Positions 35,030-46,588 of a stretch of DNA of 64,000 nucleotides are shown piece after piece. The number at the start of each line of letters is the position of its first letter. Position 1 is the first letter of the stretch. Source of the DNA: Annona cherimola (Eukaryota > Streptophyta > Magnoliopsida > Magnoliales > Annonaceae); the NCBI GenBank assembly GCA_030490835.1, contig CM059972.1:47471452-47535451 (forward strand), given 5' to 3'. A program made the translations under genes and the position numbers. The notes under the pieces are model-generated. The model worked only from the letters and a program-made list of their open reading frames with translations. It did not search any database and was not told where the DNA came from.

Positions 35030-35880
35030 AAGTCGCAGGTGGAGTCGACTTCGGGTGCGACTTCGCCCAAGTCGCATATGGAATTGACTTCGAGTGCGAC
35101 TTCGGCTGTCTGCAACTTCTTCAAGTTCCAGTCTAGGTCGACTTGGTCCTCGACTTGACCCAAGTCACAGGTGAAGTTGACTTCGGGTGCGACTTCTCTT
35201 CCTCAGCTTGCTAGTTGAACTTGAAATTCTTTGGAATGACTTGCTTGCTTGAATTTCTTCATGTTTGATTGTTCTTCTACCATTTTATATTTCTTAAGAC
35301 TCTTTATGATTCTTCTATCTCAAGAACATTTGATTCCATATCTTGAGTCTTGAATCCTTGAGTCTTGGAGTGCATAAAGGAAGTCCAAATGTGTGATCTC
35401 AATTTTTCATGAAAATATGCAACTTTGCTTGCTCTGGACTTGATTTGTTCTTCACTTGGCCTAAGTCGAATGAATAGGTCTTCTTGGTATTCAATTTTAT
35501 TCAAGTCGATCATTGAGTTGACTTGGTTTGCGGCTTAGCTTTTCAAAATGCGTGCTGTCAGTCTGAAGTCGAAGTTGGGGTCGACTTGATCTGCGACTTC
35601 ACCCAAGTCACATGCGGAGTCGACTTAGGATGCGACTTCGGCAGCTCTCGTCCCCGATTTAAACTCTGGACAGAAAATCATGGCGATGCCGGAGTCAACT
35701 TGGTCTGCGACTTAACTCAAGTCGTATGCGGAGTCGACTTCGTTTGCGACTTCGGCAACTTTGCTCCCCGATTTCAACGCTGGACGAAAAATGCCACTTG
35801 AAGTCGCTTCTGGAGTCGACTTGGGGATCGACTTTGCCTAAGTCGATTCCTGAGTCGACTTGGAGATCGACTTTACCTGT
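35030..35880 (-). repeat. GTCGAC palindrome array of LTR A
   Basis: Seven GTCGAC hexamers with AAGTCGC/GCGACTT half-sites in two clusters, as in the sister LTRs. Confidence 0.8.
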
Positions 35881-36009
35881 CATGCTTCATTTTCTTCATT
35901 TTTATTACCTTTAATCATCTCACAAACATGTTAGTAACCAAAACATACTCAAATTGATTTGTTAATTATCAAAACATAGACTTGGCTTATTTTCCACATG
36001 TTTCTAACA

Positions 36010-36023
36010 ATCTCTCCCTTTTT
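36010..36023 (-). other. PPT of Copia element A
   Basis: On the minus strand AAAAAGGGAGAGAT, directly before the LTR. A second purine tract lies at 36231-36243. Confidence 0.8.
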
Positions 36024-36341
36024 GATGATTGACAAAACTGATTTGAGTGTATACCTTTCAATGTCTTTAAAACATACTATTTTATCTTGTTTTGGTATCT
36101 TTAGAATAATCACTGGTTGTTTGCATTTTGAAGTTTAACATATATATTCCATTTCCAATAAATCACAATTTAAAACTATTCATACAAGCATTTCAAAACG
36201 AGACTACTCAAAACTCAAATTCAAATCTCTTCTCCCCCTTTTTATCAATTGATCAAAAAATAGAGATGGAGAGGGTTAATCCTTTGAGAATGGCGGGGCT
36301 GCTTCCCCTGAACTTGTGCTTTTCTAAGGTCATTTCTCCTA

Positions 36342-37813
36342 TCTTATTGTTCATAATTTAATTCAATCATCCCCATATCATTTCTGATTTTATAGAAGGA
36401 TTCTTTTGCTAGAGGTTTGGTGAATATATCTGCAATTTGATCTTCTGTTCTTACATATTCCAAACATATATCATGATTTTCTACATGTTCTCTAATAATA
36501 CATGTTCTCTAATAAAATAATGTCTAAGGTCTATATGCTTGGTCCTAGAATGCAGTACTGGATTTTTAGTTAAACATATTGCACTTGTATTATCACATCT
36601 AATAGGTATATCTTTAAAATTCATGTCATAGTCCCTAAGTTGTTGTTTCATCCAAAGCAATTCGGCACAACAGCTCCCGGCGGCAACATATTCGGCTTCC
36701 GCGGTGGATAGAGCAACACTAGTTTATTTTCTTGAAAACCATGAGACCAACATGTTCCCAAGAAACTGACATGTTCCACTAGTACTTTTTCTATCTATTT
36801 TGTAACCGGCAAAATCCGCATCCGAGTAGCCGATTAGATCAAAATTAGAACCCTTTGGATACCAAAGTCGTATGTTGGTAGTATCTACTAAATATCTGAA
36901 AATTCTTTTTACCGCTACCAAGTGTGATTCTTTTGGACATGATTGAAATCTAGAGCACATATAAATACTAAACAGTATATCGGGTCTAGAAGCAGTTAAA
37001 TATAATAAAGAGCCTATCATGCTTCTATATGACTTTAAATCAACTGGTTTGCCTTTCTCGTCTTTGTCAATTTTAATGGTTGAGCTCATAGGCGTGTTTG
37101 CCCCTTTGCTATTTTCCATGCCAAACTTCTTTAACATTTCTTTGATATACTTGGACTGGTTTATGAAGATCCCTTCACTTAGTTGTTTAATTTGTAGTCC
37201 AAGGAAGAATTTTAGCTCCCCCATCATACTCATTTCAAATTCTTTCTGCATAAGCTCCGAAAATTCTTGACAAAGGATCTCATTAGTAGCACCAAAAATG
37301 ATATCATCTACATAAATTTGAATAATCAAGATATCTTTTTCTTTTTACTTGATAAACAAAGTGGTGTCTACCTTTCCCTTTTGGAAGTTATGATCAATCA
37401 GAAATTTGCTTAATCTTTCATACCAAGCTCTTGGAGCTTGTTTTAATCCATATAGTGCTTTGGTTTACAAATTTAGATTGATCTTTCTCCTCAAATCCAG
37501 GTGGTTGTTCAACATACACCTCTTCATTTATATACCCATTCAAAAATGCACTTTTAACATCCATTTGAAATAACTTAAAGTTCATGTGAGATGAAAAAGC
37601 TAGTAAAATGCGAATGACCTCTAATCTAGCAACCGGAGCATAGGATTCCTCAAAGTCTATTCCTTTTTCTTGTGAGTATCCTTTTGCCACAAGTCTAGCT
37701 TTGTTTCTTACCACAAGTCCACTTTCATCTAATTTTCTCCTAAAGACCCATTTTGTGCCAATGACAATAGTCTTTTGGTCTTGGAACAAGATGCCAAACT
37801 TGGTTTCTTTCAA
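36342..37813 (-). pseudogene. Reverse transcriptase and RNase H part of Copia element A pol
   Basis: The minus-strand frame 37813-37418 holds the N-terminal RT region ([33 protein letters not shown]). The frame 37329-36724 holds the catalytic YVDDIIFG and the connection motif SRPDILFS...SYPKESH-like region. The RNase H end (STAEAEYVA, CDNTSAICLTKNP, HIDLRHYFIREH) follows down to the stop near 36342. Damage is clear: a frameshift near 37450, an in-frame TAA near 37346, a TAA at about 36724 where element B keeps Gln, and a 17-bp tandem duplication at about 36483-36516. The extra ORF found after pol in elements B and C is absent: only about 310 bp separate the pol end from the PPT. Confidence 0.85.
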
Positions 37814-39026
37814 ATTGATTTAGCTCTTCTTGCATTGCTATGATCCAGTTTTCATCATCAAGAGCTTGATCAATAGTGGTTGGTTCAATTTTGGATACAA
37901 AGGCGTATTGTCCACAAATATTTTATTTTGACCTTCTAGTCTTTACACCTTCATAAATATTCCCTATAACTTGCTCAATTTGATGGACATTTCTGAATTT
38001 TAAGTCAGTTAGAGGTTTATAGGAATTATGACCTTCACTTACCTTTTCCTCCGTGGATTCTTCTTGCTTTTCCACATGCAGTTTTTCAAGATTACTTGTG
38101 ACATCATCTGCATCACTTAAATCATCTTTTCTTTTGGAGCATGGATTAAATTCATCAAAAACAACATGTATTGACTCTTCTACAACTTGGTTCCATTTAT
38201 TGAAGACTCTATATGCTTTGCTATTTGATGAGTAACCAAGGAATATTGCCTCATCACTCTTAGCATCTAGTTTTCCCAAGTTGATTTTTCCGTTGTTCAA
38301 AACATAACACGTGCATCCAAAAGCATGAAAATATGAAATATTTGATTTTCTACCTTTCCATAGCTCATACGGGGTCTTTTTCAAGATTACTCTAATGGTA
38401 ACTCGGTTCAACACATGACAAGCTGTACTTACAGCTTCACCCCAAAATTTCTTAGATAATTTACTCTCATTTAGCATTGTTTTAGTAATCTCTTGTATGG
38501 TTCTATTTTTTCTTTCAACCACTCCATTTTGTTGTGGAGTTCTTGGTGCAGAAAATATGTGATGAATTCCTTTTTCATTACATAATTCTACGAATCGTTT
38601 ATTTTCAAACTCACTACCATGATCACTTCTAATGGTCATAATAGTACTTTGTTTTTCATTTTGCACCAAGTTTACAAAAGTTACAAACATAGAGAAGGCT
38701 TTATCTTTGCTAGCTAAGAGAATTACCCATGTGAATCTTGAAAAGTCATCAACTATTACAAATACATACTTTTTTCCACCAATGGTTAAAATGTCGGATG
38801 ACCCATATAGATCCATGTGTAGCAATTCAAGTGGCCTAGTGGTGGAAATCTCCTTTTTGGTAGAGAAGGACATTTTAGGTTGTTTTGACAATTGACATGC
38901 CTTGCAAATTTTATCTTTATCATATTTCAATTTTGGCAATCCTTCTACCAAACTCTTCTTCCATAGGATCTTTATATTTGTCATGTTTATATGCCCAAGC
39001 CTCTTATGCCAAACCCATGGATCATT
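37814..39026 (-). pseudogene. Integrase part of Copia element A pol, cut by a Gypsy insertion
   Basis: The minus-strand frame 39074-37923 covers the pre-integrase zinc-binding region (WHKRLGHINM...CKACQLSK), then the DDE core with Asp in HMDLYGSSD, Asp in RSDHGSEFEN and Glu in QQNGVVERKN, then the C-terminal part with FGCTCYVLNNGK. The first 16 or so codons of that frame are read from the inserted Gypsy LTR and are not part of the gene; the host sequence starts at 39026 with NDPWVW. A TAA at about 37920 separates it from the RT part. The upstream part of the polyprotein continues at 49188, on the far side of the insertion. Confidence 0.88.
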
Positions 39027-39184
39027 TGTGGAACCCTGACCGTATACGCGTTGTTTCGACTGTATACGCCTCATTTCGACATTTGTAATTTTGTAATTAT
39101 TTTATGAATAAATGAAAATTCATGAAGTATATTGATGGATATGTGTATTGGAGATTGAAATAATGCAATTAGGAATTTAACCCC

Positions 39185-39220
39185 GTGAATAGTGCACGTG
39201 AATAGTGCACGTGAATAGTA
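39185..39220 (+). promoter_or_regulatory. CACGTG/GTGAATAGTG triple motif in U3
   Basis: Three GTGAATAGT words separated by GCAC create two CACGTG hexamers about 670 bp upstream of the TATA box. The copy in the 3' LTR is at 46747-46782. A version also exists in the diverged solo LTR (31751-31785). Confidence 0.5.
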
Positions 39221-39888
39221 ACCAAGGACTAAGACCCGTGATTAAGAGTTAATCACTTGGATTAACTTAATCACAAAAAGACAAAATAGAGATTTAATCA
39301 CTACAAGACAAAATAGCAATTCTTTTGGATATTTTAATCCAAGTTTGGATTTTTGTGGAAAAATAGAAAAAAATTCATAAATTGCAATCCGGGCGTCGGA
39401 ATTCGATGAAATTTTTTATGGATGGTTAAAAATTCATGATGGACATAATGAATGGATGAAGATGTGATGAAAATCACAAATCAAAGGTCAAGATGAAACG
39501 TCAAATGAAAAATCAAAAAGTAGCATTACTTTAATTAAATACTACTTTTGACTTTTTATAAAAAGTAAATAATAAAAAATAAAAAAATTAAATGAAGTGC
39601 AGCAAGGGCAGGGGCGTGAGCAGGGGCATTAAATGGCCACTTGACTTTAATCAATGGTTTAAATCCATCCAAATCACAAATCAAGGGTTTAGATTTAATT
39701 AGCTTAAAATTAATTAAATAAAAAATAATAAAAATAGGAAAAAGATAGGGCTGCATAGGGTGGGATGGAGCAGGCCTAGGGTGGCTGCTCTTGGCTCAAG
39801 GCATTTTTCAAAATTAGAAAAAATACATTTTTATAATTAAATACCTCAAGCTAAGGGGGTAAAATCTAATTTTGTAAAAAATCAAAAA

Positions 39889-39900
39889 CTATAAATAGGG
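39889..39900 (+). promoter_or_regulatory. Putative TATA box of the Tekay-like 5' LTR
   Basis: CTATAAATAGGG, followed within about 40 bp by a C/A-rich start region. An identical box lies in the 3' LTR at about 47451-47462. Confidence 0.65.
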
Positions 39901-40489
39901 GCAAGGTGAGAACGACCAGAAGCATTCCAAGCTTGAAAACCTCAAGCATTTCCACCCCCAAACACGTTTTTTCCCTTTAGAGAAAGAAGGAGAAAGTTAG
40001 AGAGAGGAAGTGTGAGAAAAAAAGGCGTATCTCCGCTTCGGGTAAGTGATTCCTACCCAAATTTATTTTGGATGTTAAGTAGGGTAAAAACATGCTTAGA
40101 TAATTCCTAAGCATGAGAAAATAAGTATAGATATAATGTTTAAATGGAATTATGCCAAAACATCAAAAATATGGAGCGAAGATAGGGTATTTGGGAAGAT
40201 AGCATATGATATGTGAAAATAATGCTCCAAAATTGATAAGTGATGATTTGGGATGTATGATTATGATGAATATGATGTTGGAATAATGATATATTAATTT
40301 CATGATTTTTGGAATTAAGGATTATGCTTAAGTGAATTTATGATGATTTTTAGTATATGGAGAAAATGATTTTTTTGGCCAAGTAAATAATGATAAATTC
40401 AAAATATAAGAAATGTCCAATGATATACTAGGCATAAGGTATGTCATGGTATTTTTTATTTTTGAAAAAAATATCAATTTTTAAAACCC

Positions 40490-40612
40490 ATGAACAGTAA
40501 CCACGTCGCTGTGAACAGTAACCACGGATGAACAGTGATTTACTACAGTGATATGCTATAGTAATTGCTACAGTGATCCGCTACAGTGATTTGCTACGGT
40601 GAACAGCGTGAT
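40490..40612 (+). repeat. Short ACAGTGA/GAACAGT repeat cluster in the LTR
   Basis: GAACAGTAACCACG occurs twice, then TACAGTGAT-type words four or five times at spacings of about 15-17 bp. The same cluster is in the 3' LTR at about 48053-48175. Confidence 0.7.
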
Positions 40613-41629
40613 TTTGGAGAAAATTTGGAAATTAATATTTGAATATAAGTATGGAATTTTTGAAGAATTTATGGACAAAAATATCTATGTAAAGAAATAA
40701 TGCCCAAATATTATAAAGCATACATGGGAAGCAGCTTAAATAGAGGAAATGAAATATCCTTTGTCCTTGAATAGGAAAAGGAAAAGAGAAGGTCGAAGAC
40801 ACCTCCTAAGAAGGTAAGCAAGTTATATGTTTTGCAAATTATTTCTAAAATGTTTGAAATTGTTTGCAAGTTGCTTTATGAAATTTATTTAAGGTTGGCC
40901 ATACCTATAACTGCTTTACATGAACTGAAGTTTGTGAAATTGTTTATTAAATGCTTTTTATGAAATTTTTTTATGATTTGCAAATATCATGCCGGCATGT
41001 GTATGAGAATGAGCATGTGCACGAGGAATAGGCCTTAGTCGAGGTAGTAAGCGGACCGGATGTCCCCCTCGCTATTGCCAAGTCGCTTAATAGGCCCAGG
41101 CCGGCGGCGACCTCCCTGAAATGGGAGCATGTATGGGATGGGCGCCTAGCTAGCGTTGCATCTAAAGGAATGTCATGAATGCTATGTATGCATTGCATTT
41201 GCATTTTATGAAATGCATGAAAATGATTGAAAAATTATGTATAGCTTGCTTACTGAGTATTATTACTCACCCATGCTTTTTCAACAACAGACAGGAAATG
41301 ATGATGAAAGCAGCATGCCAAGTGTTATGTAGTTTTTGATATAAATGATGTTTATGTAAACTTTATGTAAAGACAACGATGATAATTTTGAGATGAAAAG
41401 GGAATATTTTTATTCCAATGAAATGTTTATGGAATAGTTTTTTATCATAACTGTGTTATGTGAAATATATTTCAAATTGGATGAATGATGGAAATTTTCC
41501 ATGTATTGATGAAAGAAAAAAAAAAATCCTGCCGTGTGATCAGGGCAACAATCCTGAGTCACATTTACCAATCAAAACGATCCCGGAGTAAGACTTATAG
41601 GCACCTCGGTTCGGGGCGCCATAGAAGTT

Positions 41630-41641
41630 GGTATCAGAGCA
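41630..41641 (+). other. Primer-binding site, initiator tRNA-Met type
   Basis: TGGTATCAGAGC, complementary to the 3' end of plant initiator tRNA-Met, the usual primer of this group. The surrounding segment of about 40 bp is repeated 83 bp further on, with TGGTATCAAAGC at about 41713-41724. Confidence 0.85.
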
Positions 41642-41836
41642 AGGATTGGTAAATAGGCGGGAGAAGGAGAAAATAAATGATGTTGAAAGGATAAGTTTGA
41701 TACCACAGAAGTTGGTATCAAAGCATGGATTGGTAAATAGGCAGAAAAGGAAAGAAATGACTAAGCTAGATTACATGAAATCATGATTGATTTATTTATT
41801 ATTGATGAATATTGATGTTATATTAATAAATGTTTC

Positions 41837-44812
41837 ATGAAGTTAAAAATGCCGCTCGCCAGAGCTAGAGCGAGAACCAACAAAGGAAAGGCCCCGATGG
41901 AAGAATCAGTTGATCAAACAAGGGGCGAAGCCAGTAAAAGAACTTATAGGGCTGAATCCGAGGAGCAATCCTCTAGGACCCGCCCACGGCGAGGGGAAAG
42001 CCCAAGACCTCAAGTAGAGGTCAACATAGAAAAAAGAATTGCTGCGGCTATCGAAAAAGCTATGCAGCAATGGACAGCCCAGACTGCTGGGTTGTTGCAA
42101 GAAATAAGGAACCAACAGGCCCCACCATCAAGAGGAGATGGGGAAAGACCAGGGCCCTCGGCCAATCCCGTCACATCAAGGGGAGTGGAGGATAGTCTCC
42201 TTGAGGCCGACAGAAAGGCTATCAATGCCTTTCTTGCCCAGAGACCACCCAAGTTTGCAGGGGAACCGGACCCCCTCATTACAGAGCAATGGATTACGGA
42301 AATTAAGAAATTATTTAGAATATCGCCCTGCAATGGTCAGCAAAAAGTGTTGTGCGCTACTCACCTACTGATAAAAGATGCTTATGAATGGTGGGAAACG
42401 CTGATGGTCACTATGCCACATCCAGAGCAAGTTTTGTGGCATGAGTTTTTGGAGGAATTCAATAAAGAATATCTCCCTGTAGGGCTACAGAGCCAGAGGG
42501 TGATAGAATTCGAAAAACTTTACCAAGGCAGGATGACAGTCACAGAATATGCTACAAAATTCAATACCTTGGTAAGATATGTTCCATGGATCGCCAATGT
42601 GCCGGAAAATAAGGCACAAAGGTTCCAGAGGGGATTGAGACCCCAGCTAAGAGAGGGGTTAGCCCCATTATTAATAAAGGACTATGCCTCTAGCATTGAG
42701 AGGGCTAGGGCATTGGAGATGGAGTCTATGAGGACTCAGGAGCTTAGGCAAGCTCAAAAACAATTCTTTTCAGCCTCTAAGGAAGGTGAGGCTAATAAAG
42801 GAAAAAGGGGAATCGCCGAGAGAAAGAAGATCGGCGACAAGACACAAAGCACCCTGACTTGCAGAACTTGCCACAAACGCCATTCAGGCGAATGTTTACA
42901 AGGAACGGGGAAATGCTACAAATGTGGCCAAGCGGGTCATGTGGCCCGGTACTGCGGGACCGACGAAGCCAAGATAATAAAGTGCTTCAACTGTGGTCAG
43001 GTCGGACACATTTCGCCTAATTGTCCGAATAAGCCACAAGGAGCACAAGCTCGAGGGAGGCAGGCCCAGCAAAAAGTCCCCGCCATCGCTAATCGACCCG
43101 GTACTGTTACCAACCCAGTGCGTGTCCAAGCCCTCACCCGAACAGAATCACAAGAGATGGAGGAAAAAGTGATTACAGGTATGATTTACATTTTGGGAAA
43201 TTCTGCAGTAACTTTATTTGATTCTGGAGCCATGCATTCATTTATATCATACCAATTTGTAATCACACACGCACTTCGGGTAGAAGAAACCAGTAGTACT
43301 ATACATGTAGAATCCCCAGTATATAGATTGGCAAGTATAAATCAAATCTACAAAGCATGTCCTATCAGGATAGGAACAAAAATATTGGAAGCTGATCTCA
43401 TCCTATTACCCATGACAGAGTTTGATGTCATATTAGGGATGGATTGGCTAAGTCAATGGGGTGCAACAATTGATTGTAGAAATAAAAAGGTGCAATTTGA
43501 AGCACCAAAAGATGAAATAGAGATCAGTAAAATAAGACAGCCAGAAAACACAATAAGGATGGTATCAGCTATGAAAGCAGCTAAGCTGATGCGCCAACAA
43601 TGTACAGCTTATCTGATCTCTATAAACACAATAAGAGATGGGGTACCTATGGATCAAATTACAGTGGTAAACGAATTTCCAGATATTTTTCCAAAGGAGC
43701 TATATAATTTACCACCAGAAAGAGAGATGGATATGGAGATAGAAATTATTCCAAGAACAGCCCCAATATCTAAGGCCCCATATAGGATGGCACCAGCCGA
43801 GTTGGCTGAGTTGAAAGTACAGATTCAAGGTTTATTAGATAAGGGGTTTATTAGACCCAGTGCATCACCTTGGGGAGCTCCAGTATTATTTGTAAGGAAA
43901 AAGGATGGGAGTTTGAGACTCTGTATTGATTACAGAGAATTGAACAAAGTAACAGTAAAAAATAAGTACCCACTCCCAAGAATAGATGATCTTTTTGATC
44001 AGTTAAAAGGAGCTTCTACATTTTCAAAAATTGATTTACAGTCAGGTTACCACCAGTTGAGGATATGTCCAAAGGACATCCATAAAACAGCATTCAGAAC
44101 AAGATATGGGCATTATGAATTCTTAGTCATGCCATTTGGACTAACGAATGCCCCAGCTGTGTTTATGGATATGATGAACAGAATTTTTCGAGAATTTTTG
44201 GATCAATTTGTGGTGGTATTCATTGATGATATATTAATTTATTCAAAGACAGAAGAAGAACATGAGAAGCATTTAAGGATAGTGTTGGAAATTCTTCGAA
44301 GGGAGAAATTATATGCTAAATTCAAAAAATGTGAGTTTTGGTTGAAACAAGTAGCCTTTCTCGGCCACATTATATCCGAGGAGGGAATACAAGTAGATCC
44401 TCAAAAGATTGAGGCAATAACAAAGTGGCCACAACCAACAAATATCACGGAAATAAGAAGTTTCCTAGGGCTAGCTGGCTACTACATAAGATTTGTGGAA
44501 GGATTCTCACAATTGTCAGCTCCGCTCACAAAGCTGACAAGGAAAGGAGTTAAGTATGAATGGACACAGGAATGCGAGAATAGCTTCCAAGAATTAAAGA
44601 CAAGACTGGTAAAAGCTCCAATTCTAACACTACCTACGGAAAAGGAAGGGTTTGTGATCTATAGTGATGCCTCAAAGAAAGGATTAGGATGTGTACTGAT
44701 GCAAAATGGAAAAGTTATATCATACGCATCTCGGCAACTCAAGCCAAATGAGGTAAATTATCCAACCCATGATTTAGAATTGGCAGCAGTAGTCTTTGCC
44801 TTGAAAATTTAG
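41837..44812 (+). CDS. gag-pol: Gag-Pol polyprotein, Gag to RNase H part, ended by a premature TAG
   Basis: 991 codons. The start at 41837 is the first Met in frame; a second Met four codons later is equally possible. Order of domains: basic N-terminus; Gag core (about 130-310, with [16 protein letters not shown] and [12 protein letters not shown]); CXXC-type zinc cluster at about 342-353; two CCHC knuckles at 360-373 and 383-396; aspartic protease with DSG at 462-464; reverse transcriptase with FIDD at 795-798; RNase H with Asp944 in YSDAS. The frame stops at a TAG directly after FALKI, where related elements have Trp; translation then stays open in the same frame to 46552. The stop is therefore a point mutation (TGG to TAG would suffice). 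Unless read through, it removes the integrase. Confidence 0.95.
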   Translation: MKLKMPLARARARTNKGKAPMEESVDQTRGEASKRTYRAESEEQSSRTRPRRGESPRPQVEVNIEKRIAAAIEKAMQQWTAQTAGLLQEIRNQQAPPSRGDGERPGPSANPVTSRGVEDSLLEADRKAINAFLAQRPPKFAGEPDPLITEQWITEIKKLFRISPCNGQQKVLCATHLLIKDAYEWWETLMVTMPHPEQVLWHEFLEEFNKEYLPVGLQSQRVIEFEKLYQGRMTVTEYATKFNTLVRYVPWIANVPENKAQRFQRGLRPQLREGLAPLLIKDYASSIERARALEMESMRTQELRQAQKQFFSASKEGEANKGKRGIAERKKIGDKTQSTLTCRTCHKRHSGECLQGTGKCYKCGQAGHVARYCGTDEAKIIKCFNCGQVGHISPNCPNKPQGAQARGRQAQQKVPAIANRPGTVTNPVRVQALTRTESQEMEEKVITGMIYILGNSAVTLFDSGAMHSFISYQFVITHALRVEETSSTIHVESPVYRLASINQIYKACPIRIGTKILEADLILLPMTEFDVILGMDWLSQWGATIDCRNKKVQFEAPKDEIEISKIRQPENTIRMVSAMKAAKLMRQQCTAYLISINTIRDGVPMDQITVVNEFPDIFPKELYNLPPEREMDMEIEIIPRTAPISKAPYRMAPAELAELKVQIQGLLDKGFIRPSASPWGAPVLFVRKKDGSLRLCIDYRELNKVTVKNKYPLPRIDDLFDQLKGASTFSKIDLQSGYHQLRICPKDIHKTAFRTRYGHYEFLVMPFGLTNAPAVFMDMMNRIFREFLDQFVVVFIDDILIYSKTEEEHEKHLRIVLEILRREKLYAKFKKCEFWLKQVAFLGHIISEEGIQVDPQKIEAITKWPQPTNITEIRSFLGLAGYYIRFVEGFSQLSAPLTKLTRKGVKYEWTQECENSFQELKTRLVKAPILTLPTEKEGFVIYSDASKKGLGCVLMQNGKVISYASRQLKPNEVNYPTHDLELAAVVFALKI

Positions 44813-46552
44813 AGACATTATTTATATGGAGTTAAATGTGAGGTCTATACTGATCATAAGAGCCTCAAATATATTTTTACTCAAAAAGAGTTAAATATGA
44901 GGCAAAGAAGATGGCTCGAGTTACTAAAGGATTATGACCTCAACATTTTATATCATCTAGGCAAAGCCAATGTAGTAGCCGATGCGCTAAGTAGAAATGG
45001 TAGCTTAGCACATCTCATCACAAAGGAAGAAGGGCTATTACAAGAGTTGAGACAATTAGAATTAATTGTAAGCCCACCTGGGGTACAAGTTAGATTGTCT
45101 CAATTACAAATCCAGTCAAATTTATTTGAGCAAATTAAAATGGCTCAACAAGAAAATGGGGATTTCAAAAATTATGTGGAGAAAATGATTAAGAAAAATC
45201 CCAGTGAATACATACAAGATGAACATGGGATGTACAGATATAGGGGTCGCCTATGTATACCCAATCAAGAGGAAGTAAAGAAACGGATATTGAAAGAAGC
45301 ACATTTCTCTCCATTTTCGATGCATCCAGGTAGCACCAAGATGTATCAAGACATTAAGAAGATATATTGGTGGAATAATATGAAGAGAGAAATTGCTGAA
45401 TATGTGGCTAAGTGCCTAACATGTCAAAGGGTTAAGGCTGATCATCAAAGAACCCCTGGAAAATTACAGTCGCTAGAAGTCCCAGAATGGAAATGGGATA
45501 ATATTACTATGGATTTTATTGAAGGGTTGCCAAGAACCCATAATGGAAATGATGCTATATGGGTCATAGTAGATAGATTATCAAAAATAGCTCATTTCCT
45601 AGCCATCAAGAAAAATTTTACTGCTGAGCGACTGGCTAAAATTTATTATAAGGAGATAGTGAGACTGCATGGAGTACCTAAGTCAATAGTTTCCGATCGA
45701 GATTCCAGTTTTACATCTCGATTTTGGAAAAGTTTGCATCAAACCTTAGGTACGCAGCTGAAATTCAGCACAGCATTTCATCCTCAAACTGATGGGCAGA
45801 CAGAAAGGGTAAATCAAATAGTAGAGGATATGCTGAGAATGTGCACAGTAGAATTTGGAGGATCATGGGATGAATATTTGGCTATGGCAGAATTTTCTTA
45901 TAATAACAGTTATCAAGCAAGTATTCAAATGGCCCCATTTGAAGCTTTATATGGACGAAAATGCAGAACTCCTCTAAACTGGGATGAAGTGGGAGAAAGA
46001 AAATTGGCTCCAGACCTCTCAAAGAGAATGGCGGAAAAAGTTCAAGTGATTCACCAGTGTATACTCACAGCCCAGAGCAGGCAAAAGCGTTACACCGATT
46101 GCAAAAGAAGGGATTTAAATATCCAAGTTGGAGATCACATATTTGTTAAGGTAACACCATTCAAAGGAGTCACCCGGTTTGGAAAGAGGGGAAAATTAAA
46201 CCCAAGATATGTTGGGCCCTTTGAAGTTTTGGAAAAGATAGGCAATCTAGCCTATAGAATAGCTCTGCTACCAGCCCTTAGTGCCATCCACAATGTGTTT
46301 CACATCTCCATGCTCAGGAAGTATGTTTCAGATCCAACCCATGTATTGATAGCGGAAAATTTGCCAATACAAGAACACTTGAACTATGAGGAGAGGCCAA
46401 TCAAGATACTGGATTTCAAGATCAAGAAGCTTCGGAACAGAGAAATTGAGTATGTAAAGGTTCAATGGAATCGATATTCAGAATCCGAAGCCACATGGGA
46501 GTTACGGGAAGAAGTTGAAAGAAAGTACCCTCAATTATTCGAAGAAAGATAG
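44813..46552 (+). CDS. gag-pol: Gag-Pol continuation: RNase H end, integrase and chromodomain
   Basis: Same frame as the preceding CDS, separated by one TAG; the first Met is at 44897. Residue numbers count from that Met. RNase H end: [11 protein letters not shown] lies before Met, [14 protein letters not shown] after it. Integrase: His/Cys zinc region ([11 protein letters not shown]...CLTCQ, about 136-172), then catalytic Asp206, Asp267 and Glu303, a D-D-35-E spacing. The C-terminal region has [12 protein letters not shown], then a chromodomain-like tail (YVKVQWNRY...ATWE) at about 515-548. Such tails are typical of chromoviruses and steer integration to heterochromatin in studied members. 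It ends about 20 bp before the PPT. It is intact apart from the upstream stop. Confidence 0.93.
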   Translation, partial: RHYLYGVKCEVYTDHKSLKYIFTQKELNMRQRRWLELLKDYDLNILYHLGKANVVADALSRNGSLAHLITKEEGLLQELRQLELIVSPPGVQVRLSQLQIQSNLFEQIKMAQQENGDFKNYVEKMIKKNPSEYIQDEHGMYRYRGRLCIPNQEEVKKRILKEAHFSPFSMHPGSTKMYQDIKKIYWWNNMKREIAEYVAKCLTCQRVKADHQRTPGKLQSLEVPEWKWDNITMDFIEGLPRTHNGNDAIWVIVDRLSKIAHFLAIKKNFTAERLAKIYYKEIVRLHGVPKSIVSDRDSSFTSRFWKSLHQTLGTQLKFSTAFHPQTDGQTERVNQIVEDMLRMCTVEFGGSWDEYLAMAEFSYNNSYQASIQMAPFEALYGRKCRTPLNWDEVGERKLAPDLSKRMAEKVQVIHQCILTAQSRQKRYTDCKRRDLNIQVGDHIFVKVTPFKGVTRFGKRGKLNPRYVGPFEVLEKIGNLAYRIALLPALSAIHNVFHISMLRKYVSDPTHVLIAENLPIQEHLNYEERPIKILDFKIKKLRNREIEYVKVQWNRYSESEATWELREEVERKYPQLFEER

Positions 46553-46574
46553 GTTTCGGGATGAAACCTATTGT

Positions 46575-46588
46575 AAGGGGGGGAGAAT
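46575..46588 (+). other. PPT of the Tekay-like element
   Basis: AAGGGGGGGAGAAT immediately before the 3' LTR. Confidence 0.85.

Larger units (their letters stand above)
34318..36009 (-). mobile_element. 3' LTR of Copia element A
   Basis: Plus-strand ends TGTTGGTCTTGAG and TTTCTAACA, 1692 bp, followed on the right by the inverted PPT. It is co-linear with LTRs C, E and B and has seven GTCGAC hexamers (about 35040-35860). The candidate TSD on this side is AGCAT (34313-34317); the other end of the element is lost. Confidence 0.88.
39027..41624 (+). mobile_element. 5' LTR of the Tekay-like element
   Basis: Starts TGTGGAACCCTGACC. Ends GGGGCGCCATA by comparison with the other copies, then a spacer and the PBS. 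U3 has three GTGAATAGTG words joined by CACGTG (39185-39220). A TATA box lies at 39889-39900. A short array of TACAGTGAT words occurs at about 40540-40605. Confidence 0.92.

Noticed and set aside
36120..36361. Short plus-strand frame near the pol end of element A
   Set aside because: Antisense to the element's 3' region and to the purine tract; no features.
39556..39756. 66-codon minus-strand frame repeated at 47118-47318
   Set aside because: Same reason: a shadow in the duplicated LTR.
40971..41204. 77-codon minus-strand frame that occurs again at 48533-48766
   Set aside because: It repeats only because it lies in both LTRs of the same Gypsy element; antisense to the LTR transcript.
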